The position numbers were made by a program, and so were the translations under genes. DNA of 33,636 bases, taken from positions 1-33,636 of the forward strand of contig JACQWT010000219.1 of NCBI GenBank assembly GCA_016209145.1, written 5' to 3'. Shown here in pieces: positions 27,218 through 33,636 of the stretch. Below the pieces are notes generated by a model. It saw only the letters and a list, made by a program, of their open reading frames with translations. It ran no database searches and was not told where the DNA came from. Numbering within the stretch: the first letter of the stretch is position 1; each line of letters begins with the position of its first letter. The DNA is from Deltaproteobacteria bacterium. Its GTDB lineage: Bacteria > Myxococcota_A > Polyangia > Polyangiales > Polyangiaceae.

Positions 27218-29104
27218 TCAGTACGGTAGCAGATCGCGCAGCTCCGCCTGCCGGTCGCGCCGTTGCTCGGCGTAGGCGAGCCGCAGCCGCGCCCCGGTGG
27301 CGAAGGAGTCGCGCGGGCTGAGGTGCTCGAGGCGTTCGAGCGCGCCGCGCGCCGCCTCCCACATGCCGAAGAGCGACAGCACGGCGGCCTGCTCCTTCAA
27401 GATGTGGGCAACGACCACGGCGCTGTCCTCGTCGCGGCCGCCGCTGCTGATGGCCGAGACGATGCGGCCCCTGGCGGCGAAGATCTCGGTGCGGCGCGGC
27501 TCGCGATCGGCCGCGGCAGGGGCCTGGGGGACAAAGCGCAGCCACGGCCCGTCCACGCCAAGATGCGCTACGAGCCGCGCCTCGAAGCCGGGATCGAGCT
27601 CGAGGTACAGAGGACGTGCGTCCGCCAACGCCGCGAGCGCCGCCTCGCTCGGGCGGCCCACGAGCCTCAGATCGCGCACCAGCGGCGCGAGCACGGGCTC
27701 GGCCGGCAGCAGGTACGACGCCGCGGCGGCGCGACGCAACAGCGGCGCGGCTACCACGGCGACATCAGGCCGTTCGGCTTGCACGATCTGCGCGGCCCAG
27801 AGCCGCCAGGCGAGGCGGGGGCTGTGGACCACGACGGCCGCATGGGGCGGGAGCGCGCCCAGGGCCTCGTCGGTCCACTCCTCGGCCGCGAATTGCCCGC
27901 TCCGATCGGCCTCGAAGCCTCCCTGCTCGGAGCTCAGCGCCACGGCGCTGGCGAGGAAGACCACGACCAGCACGGCGGCCGCCCGTCCCAGCGGCACTTG
28001 CAGGCGCAGGAGCAGCAGCGCCGCCGCTGCCACCCCGAGGGCGGCGCCCAGGTACAGGGCCGCGAGCGCGAGCAGCCGCAGCACCGCAGCACAGCTCGGA
28101 CCGAGCACGGCCACGGCAGGCCCGGGAACGACGAGGGCGACAGAGAGCAGTACGAGCAGCGTGCCCACGGGCGCGCGGGTACGCGCGGGCAAGGCGCCGA
28201 AGCACAGGCCCAGGGCGGCGAGGCATAGCGGCAGCCAGCCGGCCTCGGCCGCCCAGGAGGACAGCGCGCTTGCCGCGGAAGCCGGCGCACAGCGCCCGCC
28301 CAGGCTGCCGGCAGAGAAGCCGGCGGCATCGAGCAGGCCCACCGGCAACCAGATGCGGTAGGGCGCGTAGGCGTGCAGGAGCGCCGGCGCCGCGAAGAGC
28401 GCCGCCGCGCCGGCACAGGCGACGAGCATCGGAGCGCTCAGGCGGGCCACGGGCGGCTTGCGCGCGAGGGCCACGCCGACCAACGCGGCCACGAGGAGCG
28501 CCGCGCCGCCGAGGACGCTCTCGCCCAGGGCCCCCCCGCACAGGATCGCGACGAGGAGCCAGCGCCGCCCGGTCGCCGGCACGAGCCGCGGCGCCTCCGC
28601 CGCGACGAGATCCCAGAGCACGCCCAGGGCGCCGAGCACCAGCGCCGCGGCGAGCACGGCACCGCCGCCCACCGTGGACTCGCGCTGCCAGCTCGGGCCG
28701 AGCACGGCGCCGAGCGCGGCCACGGCGCTCGCCAGGGCCGCGAGCCGAGGCGGTACCCCGGCCGCGGCGAGCAGGCGACGGCCGAGCCCGACCAGGAGGT
28801 AGGCGCCCAGGCCCAGCGCCAGGGCCGCCCCGAGCGAGGCGCGGAAGGAGCGCGTGCCGAGCGGAAGCAGGCCGAGCGCCTGGGCGGCGAGCATGGACAG
28901 CGTCCCGCCCAGCCCTGCTGCCCCCAGTCCCTGGTCGCGCACCGCCGCGAAGTCGCCGTGCCACTGCGCGCTGGAAGCGCCCCGCAGCATCGTGACGCCC
29001 AGCACCAGCAACGCGACCAGCAAGCCGAGCGCTCGTCCCGGCTCCGCCGGCGGGCCGGCCTGGGGCGAAGGCGCCGACGCCTGCGGGATCTCGCGGGGGG
29101 ACAT
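27218..29104 (-). CDS. Polytopic membrane protein, possibly glycosyltransferase-like (DUF2723 style)
   Basis: 628 residues. About eleven hydrophobic segments span ~25-400 (GLLVALLVLGVTMLRG, LLLLRLQVPLGRAAAVLVVVFL). A soluble C-terminal domain has two alternating parts: VVVHSPRLAWRLWAAQIVQAERPDVAVVAAPLL, and a TPR-like end. The layout recalls DUF2723/TMEM260-type proteins, which act on lipid-linked sugars, but the acidic motif of that family is not clear (HGDFAAVRDQG may be its relic). In-frame starts at 29158 (ATG) and 29170 (TTG) are possible; none has a good ribosome site. Confidence 0.65.
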   Translation of the reverse strand: MSPREIPQASAPSPQAGPPAEPGRALGLLVALLVLGVTMLRGASSAQWHGDFAAVRDQGLGAAGLGGTLSMLAAQALGLLPLGTRSFRASLGAALALGLGAYLLVGLGRRLLAAAGVPPRLAALASAVAALGAVLGPSWQRESTVGGGAVLAAALVLGALGVLWDLVAAEAPRLVPATGRRWLLVAILCGGALGESVLGGAALLVAALVGVALARKPPVARLSAPMLVACAGAAALFAAPALLHAYAPYRIWLPVGLLDAAGFSAGSLGGRCAPASAASALSSWAAEAGWLPLCLAALGLCFGALPARTRAPVGTLLVLLSVALVVPGPAVAVLGPSCAAVLRLLALAALYLGAALGVAAAALLLLRLQVPLGRAAAVLVVVFLASAVALSSEQGGFEADRSGQFAAEEWTDEALGALPPHAAVVVHSPRLAWRLWAAQIVQAERPDVAVVAAPLLRRAAAASYLLPAEPVLAPLVRDLRLVGRPSEAALAALADARPLYLELDPGFEARLVAHLGVDGPWLRFVPQAPAAADREPRRTEIFAARGRIVSAISSGGRDEDSAVVVAHILKEQAAVLSLFGMWEAARGALERLEHLSPRDSFATGARLRLAYAEQRRDRQAELRDLLPY

Positions 29105-29211
29105 GGATGGCTCGGCACGGCGCAAACGCCGGCGCGGGCGAAGGTGCCAGAGCGGCATGGAGGCGTGCAAGTTCTGGGCACGTGCGCCGTCTGGTACCGG
29201 GTTTCACGGCT

Positions 29212-29389
29212 GTAGCCGTTCACGGCATTTCCGTGCCAGCAACGACGGCTCGCCGAGTCGGCCGTGAGCGCGGCTTACGTCCTCGGCCCGGCTCCTCACG
29301 TACAGAAGTACGCTCCGGGCCGGGCCTCCGGGCGCGCTCGCGCTGACGGCCGCCTGACGAGCCGACTGGGAGGGGGCGTGAACGCTTAC
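29212..29389. mobile_element. Family-1 palindromic element, copy 2
   Basis: 178 bp between 8-bp direct repeats TCACGGCT (29204-29211 and 29390-29397). The ends are GTAGCCGTTCACGGC and GGCGTGAACGCTTAC (12 of 15 positions match as inverted repeats). The internal palindrome closes on GTAC-AGAA-GTAC near 29300-29311; outer arms are CGGCTCG and CGAGCCG. It lies in the 378-base space between the membrane protein and aspS, which holds no other gene. Removing one repeat plus the element deletes 186 bases, the same length as for copy 1. Confidence 0.82.
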
Positions 29390-29473
29390 TCACGGCTAGA
29401 GTGTCCTACGCCGGCCAGCCGAACATGGGGTAGAGTGCCGTGACCCGGCCGGCAACCCGGCCGCATCATGTCC

Positions 29474-29480
29474 GGAGGAG
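29474..29480 (+). promoter_or_regulatory. Shine-Dalgarno that decides the aspS start
   Basis: GGAGGAG ends two bases before the GTG at 29483. The ATG at 29468, upstream of this site, has no ribosome site, so the GTG is preferred. Confidence 0.7.
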
Positions 29481-29482
29481 AA

Positions 29483-31393
29483 GTGGCGCGTTTCATCGAC
29501 GAGCAGAAGCGGACGCATATGTGCGGCGAGCTGCGCGCCGGCGACGTCGGCCGCGAGGTCGTGCTCTTCGGCTGGGTGGCGCGGCGGCGTGACCTCGGGG
29601 GTTGCGTCTTCATCGATCTGCGCGACCGGGAAGGCGTGGCCCAGGTGATCTTCGACGCCACCTGGCGTCCCGCCGCCCCGGCGCCGGACGACGGGCAGCA
29701 GATCGCCGCGGCCAGCGCGCTCGCCAGCGAGATGCGCCGCGAGTGGGTGATCGGCGTGCGTGGTCTCGTCGTGCACCGGGGCGAGAACGTCAATCCGGAC
29801 CTCCCCACGGGCGAGATCGAGCTGCGCGCGCTCGAGGCCGCGGTCTTCAACCGCGCCGAGACGCCGCCGTTCTCCCTGGGTGACCAGGTCGACGCGAGCG
29901 ACGAGCTGCGGCTCGAGCACCGCTACCTGGATCTGCGCCGGCCGCCGCTGCAGCACGTCTTGCGGCTGCGCCACGAGATCAACCAGGCGACGAGGCACTA
30001 CCTCGCAGAGCAGGGCTGCCTCGAGCTCGAGACGCCCATGATGGTCAAATACACGCCGGGCGGGGCGCGCAATTTCCTCGTGCCCTCGCGCCTGAGCCCG
30101 GGCAAGTTCTACGCCCTGGCCGAGAGCCCCCAGCTCTTCAAGCAGCTCTTCATGGTCGCGGGCTTCGACCGCTACTTCCAGATCGTCAAGTGCTTCCGCG
30201 ACGAGGATCTGCGCCTCGATCGGCAGCCCGAGTTCACGCAAATCGACATCGAGCTGTCGTTCTGCACCGAGCAAGACGTGTTCCGCATCGTCGAGGGGCT
30301 GATGTTCCGGATCTTCGAGGCAGCGGGCGCGGCCGATCTGCGTGCCCTCTACCCCGCGGGGCAGTTCCCGCGGATGAGCTTCGCCGACTCGCTGCGGCGC
30401 TACGGCAACGACAAGCCCGACCTGCGCTTCGGCCTGGAGCTCGTCGATCTGACCGACATCGTCATCGAGCACGGGGGCGGCGCCGTCCCGCCTCTCGCGG
30501 CTCTGGCGGCCAAGTTCCGCGACGGCACCTACCGGCGCGAGCACCCGGCCGAGGTCGTCAAGGCGCTCGTCATCCCCGCGAGCGCCGGCCTGTCGCGCAA
30601 GCAGTTGGAGCAGCTCGAGGCGGGCCTGCGCGAGATCAAGGGGTTCGTGGGCCTGGGCCGCGCCAAGCTCGGGGACGACGGGAGCTGGACCGGCTCGGCC
30701 TTTGCCAAGCAAGTGACGGACGGCCTGCGCGCGGCGCTGGGCGACGCCTGCCGCGCCGGACCGGGCGACATCATCTGCTTCCAGTTTGGCCCGCCCGCGG
30801 TGGTCGATCCGGCCCTGGCCAAGCTGCGGCTCGATCTGGGCAGGCGTCTGGGGCTCGTCCCGGAGCACGGCAGCGGCGGGAAGTGGCAGTTCCTCTGGGT
30901 GGTAGGCCCGCCGCTGTTCGAGCGCGACCCGGACAGCGGGCGCCTGGTAGCCGCCCACCACGCCTTCACGCGGCCCCGGGACGAGCACCTCTCGTGGCTC
31001 GAGTCCGATCCGGACCGGGTGCTCTGCTATCGCTATGACCTCGTGCTAAACGGTTTCGAGATCGGCGGCGGATCGATCCGCGTGCACGATCCCGCCGTCC
31101 AGCGCCGCATCTTCGCCGCGCTCGGCATCGGCGAAGACGAGGCGAGCGAGAAGTTCGGCTTCCTGCTCAGGGCGCTGCGCTCCGGCGCGCCGCCCCACGG
31201 CGGGATCGCCATCGGCATGGATCGGCTGGCCATGCTCGTGGCCGAGGCCCAGAGCCTGCGGGACGTCATCCCGTTTCCGAAGACCAACCAGGGCGTCGAT
31301 CTGATGAGCGGCGCCCCCGTCCCCGTCGCCGCGGAGCAGCTCGCCGAGCTGCGCATCCGCTCGGCTGCCGGCGAGCGCGAGACGGGAGGCTAG
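29483..31393 (+). CDS. aspS: Aspartyl-tRNA synthetase
   Basis: 636 residues. N-terminal OB-fold anticodon domain (VLFGWVARRRDLGGCVFIDLRDREG), class II motif 2 (FRDEDLR from 238), a bacterial GAD insertion (~300-430) and motif 3 with Arg 581 in GIAIGMDRLAM. It charges tRNA-Asp. The residue after RRRD is Leu, as in E. coli AspRS; the mischarging Pseudomonas enzyme has His there. This hints at the discriminating form but does not prove it. Twenty-two bases separate it from the response-regulator gene, so the two may be co-transcribed. Confidence 0.95.
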   Translation: MARFIDEQKRTHMCGELRAGDVGREVVLFGWVARRRDLGGCVFIDLRDREGVAQVIFDATWRPAAPAPDDGQQIAAASALASEMRREWVIGVRGLVVHRGENVNPDLPTGEIELRALEAAVFNRAETPPFSLGDQVDASDELRLEHRYLDLRRPPLQHVLRLRHEINQATRHYLAEQGCLELETPMMVKYTPGGARNFLVPSRLSPGKFYALAESPQLFKQLFMVAGFDRYFQIVKCFRDEDLRLDRQPEFTQIDIELSFCTEQDVFRIVEGLMFRIFEAAGAADLRALYPAGQFPRMSFADSLRRYGNDKPDLRFGLELVDLTDIVIEHGGGAVPPLAALAAKFRDGTYRREHPAEVVKALVIPASAGLSRKQLEQLEAGLREIKGFVGLGRAKLGDDGSWTGSAFAKQVTDGLRAALGDACRAGPGDIICFQFGPPAVVDPALAKLRLDLGRRLGLVPEHGSGGKWQFLWVVGPPLFERDPDSGRLVAAHHAFTRPRDEHLSWLESDPDRVLCYRYDLVLNGFEIGGGSIRVHDPAVQRRIFAALGIGEDEASEKFGFLLRALRSGAPPHGGIAIGMDRLAMLVAEAQSLRDVIPFPKTNQGVDLMSGAPVPVAAEQLAELRIRSAAGERETGG

Positions 31394-31415
31394 CGTCCGG
31401 CGGCGCCGGGACAAG

Positions 31416-32828
31416 ATGGGTAGCGGGGTGGACAGCGAGCAGCAGACGGCGGCGCGGGCCCGGGTGCTCGTCGTCGACGACAGCCCGACGATCCGCAAGG
31501 TCGTGCGCCTGATCCTCGCTCGTCACGGCTTCGAGGCGGTCGGCGCCGGCGACGGCGTCGAGGCCATGGCGCGGCTCTCGTCCGAGGGGCCCTTCGACCT
31601 CGTGCTGCTCGACTTCGTCATGCCGCGCATGAACGGCTACCGCTTCTGCCGGGAGCTGCGCGCCCACGCCGTGCACGCCGATCTGCCGGTGGTGCTGATG
31701 AGCGCCCGCTCCGACGCCATCCGCGACCGCTTCGTCGAGCAGACCGGCGCCCTGGATGCGCTGGGCAAGCCCTTCGACGGCCGGGCCCTGGTCGCCGTGG
31801 TCGAGAGCGTGCTCGCCAAGACCGCCGGGGGCGCGGCCGGCCGCAGCGCGCCCGCGCCCGAGGCCATGCTCCCCGAGGAGGAGCTGACCGCGGCCGGTCC
31901 GGCGAGCCTGCGCGGGCTCGCCCGCAGCACGGAGCTGGCGGGCGTGCTCGCGGCGCAGCTCGCCCCGGTCCTGGCCCCGGCCATCAAGGAGCTGCGGCCA
32001 TCGCTGCGCGCCAAGGAGGAGTCCCTGCGGCAAGTGCTGGCCACGGTCCTCGACGAGGACCGGCTCGGCGCGCTGGCCGCCGCGGTCGAAGATCTGGGCG
32101 CCGCGCAGGACAAGAAGATCATGTTGCGCGGCTCGCTCTCGGGCATGCCGCTGGCCGAGCTACTGCAGATGCTGCAGCTCGGGCGCCGCACCGCGGTCCT
32201 GCGCGCCACGCACGGCCGGAGCGAAATGACCATCTGGATCCGCGACGGTCTGGTCGACTTCGTCCAGTCACGCGGCACGCGCGAGGAGTTCCGCCTGGGC
32301 CGCTACTTCATCGAGCAGGGGCTGCTCACGCGTGAACAGCTCCAGGCAGCCCTGGACAAGACCGGCACGGGCAAGCTCTTGGGCGAGCTCCTGGTCGAGG
32401 CCGGCCACGTCACCGCGGAGCAGCTTGCCGCCGCACTGGAGAAGCAGTCGCGCGAGCTCGTCTACGAGGTCGTGCGCTGGCAAGAAGGTGCCTTCAGCCT
32501 GACCGACGAGCCCTTCAGCCCGCAGGCACGCAAGGCGGCGCTCGGGCTGGCCACGACCGAGCTCGTGCTCGAGGGCTTCCGCCGCGTGGACGAGTGGCGC
32601 GTCATGGAGCGCACCGTGGACTTCAACGCCGTGCCCGAGGTCAACACGGCGGCCCTGGGCACGCTCGACCAGGGCAAGCTCGGACAGGCGGAGGCGCGCC
32701 TGCTCGCGGCCATCGACGGCAAGCGCACGGTGCGCGAGGTCATGGTCGAAAGCGCCGTCAGCTCCTTCGACGCCATCCGCATCCTGTACCAGTTCATGGA
32801 GTCGCGGCTGGTGCGGACCAGGGGGTAG
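31416..32828 (+). CDS. Response regulator with DUF4388 (PatA-like) output
   Basis: 470 residues. Receiver at ~15-130: acidic pair VVDDSPTIRK, phospho-acceptor Asp 66 in LLDFVMPRMNG, Lys in LGKPFDG. After an Ala/Glu-rich linker, a DUF4388 domain starts near 235 (LSGMPLAELLQMLQLGRRTAVLRATHG...GLVDFVQSRGT), followed by helical segments (FIEQGLLTREQLQAALDKTG). DUF4388 proteins occur in motility and gene-regulation pathways of myxobacteria and relatives; no DNA-binding helix-turn-helix is seen. The partner kinase is not adjacent. Confidence 0.87.
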   Translation: MGSGVDSEQQTAARARVLVVDDSPTIRKVVRLILARHGFEAVGAGDGVEAMARLSSEGPFDLVLLDFVMPRMNGYRFCRELRAHAVHADLPVVLMSARSDAIRDRFVEQTGALDALGKPFDGRALVAVVESVLAKTAGGAAGRSAPAPEAMLPEEELTAAGPASLRGLARSTELAGVLAAQLAPVLAPAIKELRPSLRAKEESLRQVLATVLDEDRLGALAAAVEDLGAAQDKKIMLRGSLSGMPLAELLQMLQLGRRTAVLRATHGRSEMTIWIRDGLVDFVQSRGTREEFRLGRYFIEQGLLTREQLQAALDKTGTGKLLGELLVEAGHVTAEQLAAALEKQSRELVYEVVRWQEGAFSLTDEPFSPQARKAALGLATTELVLEGFRRVDEWRVMERTVDFNAVPEVNTAALGTLDQGKLGQAEARLLAAIDGKRTVREVMVESAVSSFDAIRILYQFMESRLVRTRG

Positions 32829-32830
32829 CG

Positions 32831-33636
32831 CTAGAGCTCCCTGACGCAGCGGTATCCGATGCCCGCGTCCCACGGGATCCATGTCCGGGACACCCCGCGA
32901 TGCGCCGCCCGCAGCCGGTAGGCCGGGCTCCCTGAGCCACCACCGCGGTACACGCCAGTGCCGCAACTCTGCCATACTAGCTCCACCTCAAGATCTGCGG
33001 ACTCGCAGTATGGCACCACCCCTCCCCCACCCGCCATACGCGTTAAGCGAGAATCCCTCGATAGCAACGACGGCGGCCGAGCCATCCGCGCGGGCCGGCT
33101 TACGTCCTCGCGCCGGGCCCTCACGTACAGGAGTACGCTCGGGCCCGGCGCTGCGGGCGCGCTCGGCCGGCGCGGCGCCTCGGCCGCCGGCTGATTGCCC
33201 GCTTAATGCCTATGCCCCCACCCGCCACCACCGGTGCCGCCGCGGGATACCCCTCTGGTCCCTGCCCGTCATGCTTCCAGTCCGGCACCACCAGCTCATA
33301 GCCATTGCCGGCAAGGTCGTAAACGCCCTCCGGCGAAGGCGGATACTGTGCGATAAGGTCCGGCTTCAGCCCGCAGCGGCCGGGATCGAAGTTCGCATCC
33401 TCGCAAGTGGGCTCGCGATCGCCCCACGGGTACGTCCTCGTGCCACCCGCCGAGGCCGCGTACTCCCATTGCACCTCACTCACATCGCTCTTCCCCTCCT
33501 CCTCGCACCCCCGAAATAGCGGCTCTTCGTCGAAAACCGGGCCGAATGATCTCGCGATGTTGAACGGCGGGGACGCAGAATCCCCGGCGTAGGGCGAGTT
33601 CCATCGGCGGTGGGTGGTGCCCGCGTCCAGTGCGCC
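32831..33636 (-). pseudogene. SUMF1-domain gene interrupted by a family-1 element
   Basis: The frame is open from the right edge: EVQWEYAASAGGTRTYPWGD, YPPSPEGVYDLAGNGYELVVPDW and DGQGPEGYPAAAPVVAGGG, then element copy 3 brings a stop at 33121-33123. The 3' part continues in another frame: VYRGGGSGSPAYRLRAAHRGVSRTWIPWDAGIGYRCVREL and stop. These are the core motifs of the formylglycine-generating/SUMF1 fold (WEYAA, GVYDLAGN, RGG, R.A.R, GIGYRCV). Deleting 191 bases joins both parts in one frame (204 residues visible). The segment before WEYAA is not typical, so some decay before the insertion is possible. The 5' end is beyond the window. Confidence 0.8.
33037..33214. mobile_element. Family-1 palindromic element, copy 3
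   Basis: 178 bp between perfect 13-bp direct repeats CCCCCACCCGCCA (33024-33036 and 33215-33227). Terminal inverted repeats are CATACGCGTTAAGCG (from 33035) and, reversed, CATAGGCATTAAGCG (from 33214), so two bases of the left direct repeat may belong to the element. Outer palindrome arms 33071-33081 and 33179-33189 are 11 bp and perfect. The inner stem GCGCCGGGCCC / GGGCCCGGCGC closes on GTAC-AGGA-GTAC (33125-33136). It interrupts the SUMF1-domain gene. Confidence 0.88.

Noticed and set aside
33037-33214. Self-splicing intron or intein in the SUMF1 gene
   Set aside because: 178 bp is too short for group I or II introns, no intein motifs exist, and the flanking direct repeat points to transposition.

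Overview
This is a very GC-rich bacterial window with densely packed genes. The gene set includes a VorB-type 2-oxoacid:ferredoxin oxidoreductase with NuoEFG-like partners, a membrane Ser/Thr kinase, a DUF4388 response regulator, a soluble hybrid histidine kinase, a SUMF1-domain gene and an MFS/spermidine-synthase/TPR fusion. Together with the abundant palindromic intergenic repeats, this suggests a Myxococcota or deltaproteobacterial-type organism with anaerobic metabolism. That assignment is an inference from gene content; there is no rRNA in the window.

Layout. (1) 1-1371: 3' part of a B12-binding-type radical SAM gene. (2) 9230-1378, minus strand: a long operon of zinc-ribbon protein, P-loop ATPase, 2-oxoacid:ferredoxin oxidoreductase subunits delta, alpha, beta and gamma, NuoE-like, NuoF-like and short NuoG-like subunits, and a polyferredoxin. 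It would oxidise 2-oxoacids to acyl-CoA and pass electrons to ferredoxin and NAD(P), perhaps by flavin-based bifurcation or confurcation. (3) 9318-10542: an orphan ribbon-helix-helix gene facing a RES/Xre toxin-antitoxin pair. (4) 10545-13427: an NmrA-like reductase divergent from a membrane Ser/Thr kinase. (5) 13695-19520: aspartate-type aminotransferase and ATP-dependent PEP carboxykinase, translationally coupled, then the membrane SpeE-like/TPR protein. (6) 19534-20544: malate dehydrogenase, minus strand. (7) 20764-23932: bioA, a CDF metal exporter and a HEAT/LRV-like protein, coupled by ATGA overlaps. (8) 24110-29104: a lipoprotein, a hybrid histidine kinase and a polytopic membrane protein. 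(9) 29483-32828: aspS and a DUF4388 response regulator. (10) 32831-33636: a SUMF1-domain gene broken by a small element.

The most notable content is two families of dispersed structured DNA. Family 1 has three full copies (7811-7986, 29212-29389, 33037-33214; 176-178 bp) and one half copy (11690-11739). Each full copy has imperfect terminal inverted repeats and a large internal palindrome whose arms change together between copies. Each is flanked by its own direct repeat of 8-13 bp. Removing 191 bp (one copy plus one direct repeat) at 33024-33214 restores a continuous SUMF1 reading frame. Removing 186 bp at 7811-7996 restores a tight operon junction with a Shine-Dalgarno sequence in front of the ferredoxin start. 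These look like non-autonomous (MITE-like) mobile elements; no transposase is present here. Family 2 has three copies (13520-13665, 23934-24097, 24771-25055) with conserved ends and unrelated hairpin-rich interiors, plus a fragment at 5644-5700 inside the oxidoreductase operon.
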